Origin: Sphingomonas gilva
GTDB lineage: Bacteria; Pseudomonadota; Alphaproteobacteria; Sphingomonadales; Sphingomonadaceae
Assembly: GCF_003515075.1 (NCBI RefSeq)
Contig: NZ_QWLV01000002.1
Location: forward strand, 124,001-188,000
Reading direction: 5' to 3'
DNA: 64,000 nucleotides
Below the pieces are notes generated by a model. It saw only the letters and a list, made by a program, of their open reading frames with translations. It was not told the origin of the DNA and did no database searches. Of the stretch, positions 24,231-33,125 are shown piece by piece; the stretch's first letter is position 1, and each line of letters starts with the position of its first letter. The position numbers were made by a program, and so were the translations under genes.

Positions 24231-27200
24231 TCAGAAGCGCAGGGTGAAATCCACCACCGCGCGATCGTCCCGGTAATCCTCGCGTCCGACGCTCGATTCG
24301 ACCCCCGCGCCGAAGGACATCGCATCCTTCGCCAGGCGGAAGCCGCCCTTCACCTCGGTCCAGCTGCGATCGGTGCTGGCATAGGGCAGCGCGAAGGCGA
24401 GATCGGGCGCGGCGGCGAAGCGGACATTGTAGCTGTCTGACCCGCCGGCGAGCGTGCCGACGAAATCGACCCGCGCCTCGGGCGCGAAGCTCCAGCCGAA
24501 CGCCGAGCCGGTCTTGCCCGAAAGCTTCGCGCCGACGCGGCCGACCAGCCGCTGATCCGACAGATCATCGACGATCAGGCCGAGCTGGCTGCCCTGCTCA
24601 TGATAGCCCTTGAGCGAGGACCCTTCATAGCCGACCGACGCGCGCGGCGTGAGCGTCACGCCCGCCGCCGGCTGCAGGTTCACCCCCAGCTCCGCGCGCA
24701 CGGCATAGCTGGATGCGGTCGTCTCCCCCGACAGCGCGCCGAGATCGACCCCGACCGAGCGGCGCTGCACGCCGATCCGCGTGTGCGAGAAGGACGCGAG
24801 CCCGCCGAAATAGGCCCCGCCGCCAAGCTGGTGCGCGCCGTAAGCCATCGCCTGCGACGTGTCGGCATCGGCCTGGCTGCCGGCGAGCGCGGTGCGCCCG
24901 CTGGAGAAGCCGAACGCGGTGCCGAGCGTGGTGTCCGCGGCGGCCTCCATCTCCACGCCCATCGCCATGTGCCAGCCGGCATTGTCCGCGTCGGCGGCGC
25001 CGGGGCGGCTCGAATAGCCGCCGGCGAGGAAGCCGCTCATGTTCGCGGGCAGCTTGCCGAACGCGCGGCCGCTCGGCGCCATCGTCTGGGCGAAGCTGAG
25101 CTGCGCGGCGCTCGATCCGGTCAGCTGGGTCTGGCCGGGGAGCGCCATCACGACCTCGGGCGAGCCGACGATCGTCATGCGGCCCTGATTGGCGCTCGAC
25201 GTGCCGAGCATCGACAGGCGATCGGCGACGATGTTCATCGTCACCCGCCCCTGTTCGCGGTCGAGCTGCGCGGCCTCGTCGAGGATGCGCGGCGCCAGCC
25301 CGTCGAGCGAGGCGGCGATGCCGACCGGATCGAGATAGTCGATCACGCCGAACAGCCCCGACAGTTCCGCATAGTTGGTGTAGCGCAGCCGATCGAGCGC
25401 GCCGCCGAACGCGACCGCGGTCGCCGAGGGCCGCGCCGCGACCCTGGCGAGCGAGGCGGCGTTGAGCCGCACCTTCACGTCGTTCACGCCGTAGGTGACG
25501 ACCGGGGTCAGCACCGCCGATCCGCCGACGACGCGATCGAAGCTGCCGCTGACCCCGCCGCTTGCGGTGATCACGGTATAGTCCTGGCCGAATCGCGGCG
25601 CGCCGCCGAGCGCCGCGGGCAGCACCGAGACCGTGCCGCCGAGCGACACCGCGCCGCCGCTGCCGTCGAGCGCGGAGATCGCGATGCGATCGGCCGTGGT
25701 GGCGCCGAGATCGAACAGCGTGCTGCTCGCCGAGCTCAGGACCAGATTGCCCTGGATATTGAGCGTGCCGATCGTCCGCAGGCCGCCCGGCATGACCGTT
25801 CCGCCGAGGACGGTGACGAAGGGCGCGCGGAGCGTGCCCGCGCCGCTCAACGTGCCCATCGCGATGAACGCCTCGTTCGCGGTGAGCGTGCCGCCGGTGA
25901 AGTTGGTCGCGCCGTTGATCTGGGTGAAGTCGCCGAGCACGGTCAGCGAGCCGCCGGCGCCGAGCGCCAGCCCGGCGCCGCCGGCGATGCCCAGCCGGTC
26001 GATGGTGTAGCTGCCCGTGACGGTGGTGGTGCCCCGCGCGCCGAGCGTCACATCATAATAGCGCGCCGCGACACCCGCGGCGGGGTTCGCCACGCGGTTG
26101 TCGGGCACGAAGTTGCGCGTGCCCGGCCCGCCGACGATGTAGACCGAATTGGGCGCGCCGGCATCCTGCGGATCGCTGCGCACGGCGATGTCGTAGCAAT
26201 CCACGTCAAAGCAGACGGTGCCGAAGCGGGTGCCGCCCGATGCCGTGCCCAGCGCCTCGAAACCGGGGAGCGCGTTCACCAGCTCGCCATCGACCTCGAT
26301 CGCGTAGTTCGGATCCATCGCCTGGACCCAGGTGCGCGGATCGCCCCAGTTGCGATTGCCGCCGACATTGCTGGCATAGACATAGGGGTTGTTGGCGACG
26401 ATCTTGTCCCAATAGAGGAACAGCGGCTGGTAGAAGTTCGAGGTGCCGTAGGTGGAGAAGGGCTGGCCCGCGCCGAAATAGCGCGACCCGCCCGACAGCA
26501 CGCCGGCGACGACCGGCCGGTCGAACGCCTGATCGACGATCAGCGGCCCGCCCGAATCGCCGCCCGCCGTGGTGCCTTCGTTGGGCAGCGCGTTGCCGTC
26601 GAAGATGTCGAAATCGAATGGGCCGATATAGCCCGGCGAATCGAAGTCCATCTGGTAGAGCGCGGCGTCGTTGAACGGCGCATAGCTGCCGCCCAAGATG
26701 ATGCGGAACAGCGCGTCGCCGCGATCGTCGAGCGAGCCCAGCACCGAGATCATGTTCTCCGCGATGCGGCGGCGGAAATCGATGCCCAGATTGTCGCCGT
26801 TGGTGCCGTTGCCCCGCCCGCCATAGCCGTTGATGACGGCGTGCGTCTCCCCGGAGAGCGGGGTGAACAGCAGCGTCCAGGTGGGAATATCGGTCGCCGG
26901 CGTGTCCAGCGTCGCGATCGCGACATCGGCCTGGATGAAGTTCAGATCCGGCCCCAGCTCCAGCGAGCGCTCATCGTACCAGACATGCTCGACATTGTAG
27001 AAGGCGTTGGCGACGCTCGTCGCATGCACCGGCGAGCCGTCGGCCCCGCCGAACAGCCAGTCGATGGTCGCGTTCAGATTGTCCGCCTGGAATCCGAAGC
27101 CGATCGCCTGGCCTCCGGTCGCCGAGCCATAGCTGCTCGCCGCCTGGGTGTTCACGCAGTGCGCGGCGAAGATCACCGTGCGCGGGTTGATCAGCGTGCC

Positions 27201-27470
27201 GGTGCACAGCCCGACGCTGCCGCCGCCCGCATCGATGATCATCTGGCCGACGCCGGTGATGTCGACCGCATCGTCCAGCGCGCCGCCGGGAGCGGTGACG
27301 TCGAGATCGAGATCGTCGCGGATGACGACGCCCGGGGAATCATCGGAGCCGGTGGGCGGCGTCACCGTCGCGGTGGCCTGGGCGAAGGCGGCGGCGGGCA
27401 GCAGCGCGGACAGCGCGGCGCCGGCGAGCGCGGCATGGCGAAACAGCGATTTGGATGTGGCTGACGTCAC
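24231..27470 (-). CDS. Autotransporter with trypsin-like serine protease passenger
   Basis: Secreted protein of 1079 residues. A signal peptide (about 1-30, AAAFAQ) is followed by an S1-family protease domain (about 60-400) with catalytic His104 in FAAHC, Asp182 in ADVAIATLD and Ser306 in GGDSGGPL. A passenger region with repeated strands (about 450-700; autotransporter-associated glycine-rich repeats) leads to a C-terminal beta-barrel (about 800-1079) that ends in VDFTLRF. The GTG at 27470 was chosen because GAGGGGA precedes it and the signal peptide begins there; an open extension upstream is not signal-like. A terminator follows at 24183. It is divergent from the acyl-CoA dehydrogenase. 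Confidence 0.88.
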   Translation of the reverse strand: MTSATSKSLFRHAALAGAALSALLPAAAFAQATATVTPPTGSDDSPGVVIRDDLDLDVTAPGGALDDAVDITGVGQMIIDAGGGSVGLCTGTLINPRTVIFAAHCVNTQAASSYGSATGGQAIGFGFQADNLNATIDWLFGGADGSPVHATSVANAFYNVEHVWYDERSLELGPDLNFIQADVAIATLDTPATDIPTWTLLFTPLSGETHAVINGYGGRGNGTNGDNLGIDFRRRIAENMISVLGSLDDRGDALFRIILGGSYAPFNDAALYQMDFDSPGYIGPFDFDIFDGNALPNEGTTAGGDSGGPLIVDQAFDRPVVAGVLSGGSRYFGAGQPFSTYGTSNFYQPLFLYWDKIVANNPYVYASNVGGNRNWGDPRTWVQAMDPNYAIEVDGELVNALPGFEALGTASGGTRFGTVCFDVDCYDIAVRSDPQDAGAPNSVYIVGGPGTRNFVPDNRVANPAAGVAARYYDVTLGARGTTTVTGSYTIDRLGIAGGAGLALGAGGSLTVLGDFTQINGATNFTGGTLTANEAFIAMGTLSGAGTLRAPFVTVLGGTVMPGGLRTIGTLNIQGNLVLSSASSTLFDLGATTADRIAISALDGSGGAVSLGGTVSVLPAALGGAPRFGQDYTVITASGGVSGSFDRVVGGSAVLTPVVTYGVNDVKVRLNAASLARVAARPSATAVAFGGALDRLRYTNYAELSGLFGVIDYLDPVGIAASLDGLAPRILDEAAQLDREQGRVTMNIVADRLSMLGTSSANQGRMTIVGSPEVVMALPGQTQLTGSSAAQLSFAQTMAPSGRAFGKLPANMSGFLAGGYSSRPGAADADNAGWHMAMGVEMEAAADTTLGTAFGFSSGRTALAGSQADADTSQAMAYGAHQLGGGAYFGGLASFSHTRIGVQRRSVGVDLGALSGETTASSYAVRAELGVNLQPAAGVTLTPRASVGYEGSSLKGYHEQGSQLGLIVDDLSDQRLVGRVGAKLSGKTGSAFGWSFAPEARVDFVGTLAGGSDSYNVRFAAAPDLAFALPYASTDRSWTEVKGGFRLAKDAMSFGAGVESSVGREDYRDDRAVVDFTLRF

Positions 27471-27711
27471 GGATCGGTCCCCTCTGTTGGATCGCGAGCA
27501 CGCCCGCCCTCCCCGGCGCGCGACTCGGCAACTGAACACGAGATTAATGAGATGCGCGTGCCGCGAAAGGGGGTTGGCGCAAATAAACGTCTCTTTTGTC
27601 ACCAGATAGTCGCACGGCCGCTTTTCGCGCGCGGACATCCGCGCCGGCTGGTTGACGTATGCGTCAACCCCGCCCAGTCTGGCGAAAAGGTTTCAGGAGA
27701 GGACGTAAGCG

Positions 27712-28863
27712 ATGCTCGACCAGATCCCCGGCCGTTTCGCCTATGGCGAGGAGCATGAGGCGTTCCGCCAATCGGTGCGGGCCTTCCTCCAGAAGGAGGG
27801 CGTCCCCCATGTCGGCCAGTGGGAGAAGGACCGGCTGGTGCCCAAGGATTTCTGGCGCAAGGCGGGCGAGATCGGGATGCTGTGCCCGACCGTGCCCGAG
27901 GCCTATGGCGGGCTGGGGCTGGATTTCGGCTACAACGCCATCGTTAACGAAGAGATGGCCTATAACGGCGTGCCTGCGGGATTCACGCTACAGTCGGACA
28001 TCGTCTGCGATTATATCGCCCACTACGGATCGGAGGAGCAGAAGGCCAAATGGCTGCCGCGGCTCGTCTCCGGAGAGACGATCACCGCGATCGCGATGAC
28101 CGAGCCGGGAACCGGCAGCGACCTGCAGGCGATCCGCACCACCGCGAAGAAGGACGGCAACCATTATGTCGTCAATGGGTCCAAGACCTACATCACCAAC
28201 GGTCAGAACGCCGATCTGGTGCTGGTGGTCGCCAAGACCGACCCCACGGCGACACCCGCCTACAAGGGCATGTCGATCATCCTGGTCGAAAGCGACCGCG
28301 AAGGTTTCAAGCGCGGGCGCAAGCTCGACAAGATCGGCCAGGACGCGGCCGACACGTCCGAGCTGTTCTTCGAGGACGTCCGCGTGCCGATGACCAACTG
28401 CCTGGGCGAGGAGGGCAAGGGCTTCATCTATCTGATGAGCCAGCTGCCGCAGGAGCGCCTGTCGATCGCGGTCGGCGCGCAGGCCTCGGCGCAAAAGGCG
28501 TTCGACGAGACGGTCATCTTCACCAAGGACAGGAAGGCCTTCGCCGGGGTGGTGTTCGATTTCCAGAACACCCGCTTCGTCCTCGCGGACCTGAAGGCCA
28601 GGCTGCAGGTCGGCTGGGCGCATCTCGACTGGGCGATCAGGCGGCACCTGGCGGGCGAGCTGACCCCGACCGAGGGCGCGGCGGCCAAGCTGTGGCACAC
28701 CGAGCTGCAATGGGACGTGATGGACAAGTGCCTCCAGCTGCACGGCGGCGCGGGCTATATGAACGAATATCCCATCGCCCGCGCCTGGCGCGCCGCGCGG
28801 GTCAGCCGCATCTATGGCGGCACCAACGAGATCATGAAGGAGCTGATCGGCCGATCGCTGTGA
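27712..28863 (+). CDS. Acyl-CoA dehydrogenase
   Basis: FAD enzyme of 383 residues that introduces a double bond into acyl-CoA. The flavin segments AMTEPGTGSDLQ and KTYITNGQNADL, and the C-terminal ARVSRIYGGTNEIMKELI, are typical. The position used by medium-chain enzymes for the catalytic base holds Gly (YGGT), and instead Glu248 in LPQERL is the expected base, as in the long-chain and isovaleryl subgroup. It precedes the inositol gene set by 51 bases on the same strand, but no biochemical link is evident. Confidence 0.92.
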   Translation: MLDQIPGRFAYGEEHEAFRQSVRAFLQKEGVPHVGQWEKDRLVPKDFWRKAGEIGMLCPTVPEAYGGLGLDFGYNAIVNEEMAYNGVPAGFTLQSDIVCDYIAHYGSEEQKAKWLPRLVSGETITAIAMTEPGTGSDLQAIRTTAKKDGNHYVVNGSKTYITNGQNADLVLVVAKTDPTATPAYKGMSIILVESDREGFKRGRKLDKIGQDAADTSELFFEDVRVPMTNCLGEEGKGFIYLMSQLPQERLSIAVGAQASAQKAFDETVIFTKDRKAFAGVVFDFQNTRFVLADLKARLQVGWAHLDWAIRRHLAGELTPTEGAAAKLWHTELQWDVMDKCLQLHGGAGYMNEYPIARAWRAARVSRIYGGTNEIMKELIGRSL

Positions 28864-28914
28864 ATTCGGCGCTTTGACCTTGCCGCGAGGCCGAACCGGC
28901 GCGATGGAGGGGCC

Positions 28915-29748
28915 ATGGCCAGCATTGCGCGCGACACCTCCCGCGATCGCCGGATCGAGGATGTCACCAACCTCTACCTGATTCACCCCGCCGCGCGCGC
29001 GCTGGTGCCGGTCGCGATCCGCCTGGGCATCTCCGCCAATGCGGTTTCGTGCATCGGCCTCGCGATCGGCGCGGGGGCGGCGTGGTGCTTCTATCACTGG
29101 CAATCGCCGCTGCTCGCGACGATCGGATTCGCGCTCGCCATAGTGTGGCTGATCGCCGACGGGCTGGACGGCATGGTCGCGCGCGCGACGGGCACCGCCA
29201 GTCCGCTCGGCCGCGTGATGGACGGGATCTGCGACCACGGCGTGTTCGCGCTGATCTATGTCGCGCTGGCGCTGTCGATCGGCACCGTCGAGGGCTGGCT
29301 GCTCGCGGTCGGCGCCGGCGTCGCGCATGCGGTGCAGTCGAGCCTCTACGAGGCCGAGCGCGCCCGCTTCCATCGCCGGGTGAAGGGCGATTCGGGCGAG
29401 GCGAAGCCCGTGCGCACGCGCAACCCGCTGGAACGCCTGTACGATTTCGTCGCCGGAAGCCTCGACCGCGCCGCCGCGCGGTTCGACCGCGCGCTGCGCC
29501 AACGCCCCGCGCTCGCCGTCGCTTATGGCCGACGGGCAGCGCCTGCGATGAAGGCGATGGCGCTGCTCAGCGCCAACATGCGGGTTCTCGCGATCTGGCT
29601 GGCCTGCCTCGCCGGCGACCCGCAACTGTTCTGGTGGTGGGAAATCCTGCCCCTCACCATCATCGCCGCGTCTACGATTTTGTGGCACAGACGGGTCGAA
29701 GCGATGACAGCCGGATTGCATATCGCGGAAAACCAGCTACGTCCGTGA
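28915..29748 (+). CDS. CDP-alcohol phosphotransferase (inositol phosphate head-group transferase candidate)
   Basis: Integral membrane enzyme of 277 residues with about six helices. The family motif D-x2-D-G-x2-A-R-x8-G-x3-D-x3-D is intact: Asp82, Asp85-Gly86, Ala89-Arg90, Gly99, Asp103 and Asp107. It transfers a phospho-alcohol from a CDP carrier to an acceptor. The next two genes make inositol-1-phosphate and, apparently, CDP-inositol, so this enzyme is best viewed as the inositol-phosphate transferase of the set. By analogy with archaeal di-inositol-phosphate synthase the acceptor could be inositol-1-phosphate, but a lipid acceptor is equally possible. A phosphatidylglycerol- or phosphatidylserine-type function is less consistent with the context. 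Confidence 0.85.
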   Translation: MASIARDTSRDRRIEDVTNLYLIHPAARALVPVAIRLGISANAVSCIGLAIGAGAAWCFYHWQSPLLATIGFALAIVWLIADGLDGMVARATGTASPLGRVMDGICDHGVFALIYVALALSIGTVEGWLLAVGAGVAHAVQSSLYEAERARFHRRVKGDSGEAKPVRTRNPLERLYDFVAGSLDRAAARFDRALRQRPALAVAYGRRAAPAMKAMALLSANMRVLAIWLACLAGDPQLFWWWEILPLTIIAASTILWHRRVEAMTAGLHIAENQLRP

Positions 29749-29792
29749 GCTTTCGGGCGCGCTCGCCGCGCCGGTCGCTGAGGACAGAGGCA

Positions 29793-30887
29793 TTGACGAC
29801 AATCAACGTAGCGGTGGTGGGCATCGGCAACTGCGCGAGCTCGCTGGTTCAGGGGCTGGCGCACTACCGGGCGGGATCGAATGACCGCATCGGCCTGATG
29901 CACTGGGAGATGGCGGGCTATACGCCGTCGGACATCCGCGTCGTCGCCGCGTGGGACATCGATGCGCGCAAGGTGGGCAAGGACGTGTCCGAGGCGATCT
30001 TCGCCAAGCCCAACTGCACCGCGATCTTCTGCGCCGACGTGCCGGCCAGCGGCACCAAGGTGGCGATGGGCCGCATCCTCGACGGCGTCGCCGATCACAT
30101 GGACGAGCAGGCCGAGGACCGCACCTTCATCGTCGCGCAGCATGCCGAGCCGACCAAGGAGGACATCGTCCGCGTGCTCAAGGAGAGCAAGGCGGACGTG
30201 CTGATGAACTATCTGCCCGTGGGCAGCCAGGAGGCGACCGAGTTCTACGCCGAATGCGCGCTGGAAGCGGGCGTCGCCTTCGTCAACAACATCCCCGTGT
30301 TCATCGCCAGCGATCCCGTCTGGGCCAAGAAGTTCGAGGATGCTGGCGTGCCGATCGTCGGCGACGACATCAAGGCGCAGCTGGGCGCGACCATCGTCCA
30401 CCGGGTGCTGACCGATCTGTTCGCCAAGCGCGGGGTGAAACTGGAGCGCACCTATCAGCTGAACACCGGCGGCAATACCGATTTTCTCAACATGGCTAAC
30501 CGCAAGCGGCTGAAATCCAAGAAGATTTCCAAGACAGAGGCGGTCCAGTCGGTCGCCGCCGAGCGGCTCGACGACGAGAATGTCCATATCGGCCCGAGCG
30601 ATTACGTGCCGTGGCAGAACGACAACAAGATCTGCTTCCTGCGCATGGAAGGCCAGATGTTCGGCGGCGTGCCGATGAACCTGGAGCTGCGCCTGTCGGT
30701 CGAGGATTCGCCCAACAGCGCGGGCGTCGCCATCGACATGATCCGCTGCGCCAAGATCGCCAGGGACCGCGGCCTCGCCGGCCCGATCCACCCGGCGTCG
30801 GCCTATTTCTGCAAGCACCCGCCGATCCAGATGACCGACGATCTGGCCCAGCAGGCGGTCGAGGACTTCATCGCCGCCGCGGCGTAA
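29793..30887 (+). CDS. ino1: Inositol-3-phosphate synthase
   Basis: NAD-dependent synthase that converts glucose 6-phosphate to L-myo-inositol 1-phosphate (D-3-phosphate). It starts at a TTG (29793) after AGAGG and has 364 residues, the size of the actinobacterial and archaeal type. The NAD motif GIGNCASSL (10-18) and the conserved blocks NYLPVGSQEATEFYAECAL, NTGGNTDFLNM and SKKISKTEAV are visible, with the catalytic lysine region KLERTYQLNTGG. It lies 44 bases after the CDP-alcohol transferase and its stop codon directly abuts the start of the nucleotidyltransferase (TAAGTG). Confidence 0.94.
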   Translation: MTTINVAVVGIGNCASSLVQGLAHYRAGSNDRIGLMHWEMAGYTPSDIRVVAAWDIDARKVGKDVSEAIFAKPNCTAIFCADVPASGTKVAMGRILDGVADHMDEQAEDRTFIVAQHAEPTKEDIVRVLKESKADVLMNYLPVGSQEATEFYAECALEAGVAFVNNIPVFIASDPVWAKKFEDAGVPIVGDDIKAQLGATIVHRVLTDLFAKRGVKLERTYQLNTGGNTDFLNMANRKRLKSKKISKTEAVQSVAAERLDDENVHIGPSDYVPWQNDNKICFLRMEGQMFGGVPMNLELRLSVEDSPNSAGVAIDMIRCAKIARDRGLAGPIHPASAYFCKHPPIQMTDDLAQQAVEDFIAAAA

Positions 30888-31592
30888 GTGATCGACACCG
30901 CGATACTGCTGGCCGCGGGCGCGGGAACGCGCCTGCGGTCCGCGGCGGAATCCAAGCCCTTGTGCCCGGTGGCGGGCAAGCCGCTGATCGATCACGCGAT
31001 CGAGCGCATGGCGGCGGCGGGAATCGCGCGCGTGATCGTCGTGACGGGCTACCGCGCCGAGGCGATCGAGGCGCATCTGTCGGCGCGCGACTGGCCGATC
31101 ACCGTCGAGATTGCCCGTTCGGCGGACTGGCGGCAGCCCAATGGCGTATCGGCGCTGGCGGCCGCACCCCTGCTGGATGGCGAGGCCAGCCTGCTCGCGA
31201 TGTGCGATCACCTCGTCGCCCCCGCGCTTTATGCCCGCATGGCGAAGGCCGGCGCGGGCGACGGACTCAAGCTCGGCATCGATCGGCGGCTCGGCCATCC
31301 CTGGATCGATCCCGAGGACGTGACCTGCGTCGCGACCGCCGATGATCGCATCGTCGCGATCGGCAAGGGGATCGAGCCGCACGACTGCTACGACACCGGC
31401 GTCTTCGCGGTCGGCGGCGCCTTCTTCGACGCGCTCATGGAACTCGAAGCGCCCTCGATCACCGAGGCGGTGCGTGTCCTCACTGGCGAAGGCCGCGCCG
31501 GCATCGTCGATTGCAGCGATCTCGACTGGATCGACGTCGACGATCCCAGGGCGCTCGCCGCCGCCGAAGCCTGGCTGGCGCGGGGGGATTAA
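30888..31592 (+). CDS. NTP transferase, CTP:inositol-1-phosphate cytidylyltransferase-like
   Basis: Nucleotidyltransferase of 234 residues with a GTG start. Motifs are GAGTRLR (11-17) with Lys23 in ESKPLCPVAGKPL, and Asp107 in LLAMCDHL for the metal. Resemblance to the N-terminal half of archaeal IPCT/DIPPS proteins is seen in the IGKGIEPHDCYDTGVF segment and in MCDHL. Its position directly after inositol-phosphate synthase supports CTP:L-myo-inositol-1-phosphate cytidylyltransferase. A sugar-phosphate nucleotidyltransferase for a different substrate is the alternative. Confidence 0.8.
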   Translation: MIDTAILLAAGAGTRLRSAAESKPLCPVAGKPLIDHAIERMAAAGIARVIVVTGYRAEAIEAHLSARDWPITVEIARSADWRQPNGVSALAAAPLLDGEASLLAMCDHLVAPALYARMAKAGAGDGLKLGIDRRLGHPWIDPEDVTCVATADDRIVAIGKGIEPHDCYDTGVFAVGGAFFDALMELEAPSITEAVRVLTGEGRAGIVDCSDLDWIDVDDPRALAAAEAWLARGD

Positions 31593-31595
31593 AAA

Positions 31596-31626
31596 GGAGG
31601 CCGCGGGATCGAGTCCCGCGGCCTCC
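31596..31626 (-). terminator. Terminator of the outer-membrane protein gene
   Basis: Thirteen-base-pair stem (GGAGGCCGCGGGA and complement) with a five-base loop. On the minus strand it is followed by TTTTT, so it ends the beta-barrel gene at 31640. On the plus strand only TTC follows, yet it may also stop the inositol operon. Confidence 0.8.
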
Positions 31627-31639
31627 TTCATCGACAGCG

Positions 31640-32482
31640 TCAGAAGCGGAACGCCGCCGTCGCGCGCAGGCTGTGGGTGTTGAAGTCGCCCTGGCTGCGG
31701 CGCATGTCGGTGCCCGTCGGATCGACCAGCAGGAACGGATTGGTTTCGGGCGCGGTGCCCGGTCCGACCGCGACCTCGTAATCGTCATCATTGAGGCGCG
31801 TGTAGAGATATTCGAGGCCGAGCGAGAAATTGCGCCCGATCTTCTGCTCCACGCCGCCGCCCGCGCTCCAGCCCCAGGCGTCGTTCTCGCCGTTTCCGGT
31901 GAAGCTGTTGGCGCCGTTGGTCGAGGTGAACTGATGGTCCATCTTGGCATAGGCCCCGCCCCCGGTCGCGTAGAACAGGGTCGTGCCGGGCGTGTAGCCG
32001 ATGCGGCCGCGCAGGCCCGCCTGCCAATCGGTCGAGCGGGTGAAGGTGTAGCTCGCGGGCGTGGTGCTGAACGCCGTCACGCTGTCGGTCGCTTCCGACT
32101 TGCCCGCTTCGCCGACAATGCCGACGACGATTCCGCCGAACTGCTTGTCGAAGCCGATCCGGCCGAAATATTCGATGTCGTCCCTGTCGTTGACGCAGCC
32201 GCCGGCCGGCGTGGCGTTGGTCGAGAAGCCGTTGCAGAAGCCCGGCGAGAAGGCGTTGGCGTCCGCCGCGGTGAGCACATCTTCATCGAAATCGCCGTCG
32301 CGATCGGTGTCGAACAGGACGCGCTCGCCGATATCGTTGGGCTGGACGGTGTAGCCGAACGATCCGCCGACATAGAAGCCGGTAAAGGGCTCTTCCTCCG
32401 GGGCGTCCTGCGCCAGGGCGGGCGCCGCGGTGGCGGCGATCGCCAGCATGGTGGCCGAGGCCATCAGGCTCAATTTACGCAT
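31640..32482 (-). CDS. Outer-membrane beta-barrel protein (OmpA-like porin family)
   Basis: Secreted 280-residue barrel. The signal peptide (1-24, APALAQ) is followed by FTGFYVGGSFGYTVQ, the standard opening strand of the alphaproteobacterial Omp25/OmpA-like family. The last residue is an aromatic (AFRF) as expected for BAM insertion. The strands alternate hydrophobic and polar residues throughout. A Cys pair (SPGFCNGFSTNATPAGGC) in a loop may form a disulfide. AAGGAG lies seven bases before the ATG. The function is structural or porin-like, with no substrate indicated. Confidence 0.85.
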   Translation of the reverse strand: MRKLSLMASATMLAIAATAAPALAQDAPEEEPFTGFYVGGSFGYTVQPNDIGERVLFDTDRDGDFDEDVLTAADANAFSPGFCNGFSTNATPAGGCVNDRDDIEYFGRIGFDKQFGGIVVGIVGEAGKSEATDSVTAFSTTPASYTFTRSTDWQAGLRGRIGYTPGTTLFYATGGGAYAKMDHQFTSTNGANSFTGNGENDAWGWSAGGGVEQKIGRNFSLGLEYLYTRLNDDDYEVAVGPGTAPETNPFLLVDPTGTDMRRSQGDFNTHSLRATAAFRF

Positions 32483-32705
32483 AAAGCTACTCCTTGCTTG
32501 CTTACCAATTGCCTGCCCCCAACGAGAGGACGGCGCGGGCCGATCCCCGCCTTGGCGGGATGCGCGGCGATGCGTGGCCGATCCGCCACAGAACGGCTGC
32601 GCAACGAAACGCCAGGAATTCTGCGCAATTTGCCGAGCTGCCGGGGTTTTTCCGGTGACCGCCGGCAAAGCACCGCGGGGGCATGATCGTCCGCGGAGGC
32701 GAAAA

Positions 32706-33125
32706 ATGCATTCGATGAGGGAACAATTGCGCCGGAATCAGCGTGGCGCGAGCGTGGTCGAGTTCGCGCTGCTGGCGCCGATCTTCGTCACCTTGCTGTT
32801 CGGCATGCTCGGCTATGGCCAGTATTTCTATCTGAGCCATTCGCTGCAGCAGATCGCCAACAATGCCGCGCGCGCGACCATCGCGGGACTGACCACGGAC
32901 GAGCGCACGACGATCGCCAGCGAAGCGGTCACGCGCGAGGCCAGGGCCCATGGATCGCTGGCCGCCGCCCGGCTGACCTCGAGCGTGGCCGATCAGAACG
33001 GCTACACCACCGTCACCGTCACCTATGACGCGTCGAACATCGCGCTGCTGCGCACCGGCGTGTTTCCGACGCCCGGCACGACGATCGAACGGCGCGCGCT
33101 GATCCGCAACGGCGGTGTGTCGTGA
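32706..33125 (+). CDS. TadE-like pilus-assembly/pseudopilin protein
   Basis: A 139-residue protein with a short basic N-terminus, GASVVEFALLAPIFVTLLFGMLGYGQYF as the single helix (about 13-40) with Glu18 at the +5-like pseudopilin position, and a soluble C-terminal domain. This is the TadE pattern. The start at 32706 follows GGAGG by six bases. It overlaps the TadG-like gene (GTGA). No other tad genes (rcpA, tadA, flp) are in the window. Confidence 0.85.
   Translation: MHSMREQLRRNQRGASVVEFALLAPIFVTLLFGMLGYGQYFYLSHSLQQIANNAARATIAGLTTDERTTIASEAVTREARAHGSLAAARLTSSVADQNGYTTVTVTYDASNIALLRTGVFPTPGTTIERRALIRNGGVS

Noticed and set aside
24600..27464. A 954-codon open frame antisense to the autotransporter
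   Set aside because: It is rich in Arg, Ala and Gly with no motif; a shadow of the opposite strand.
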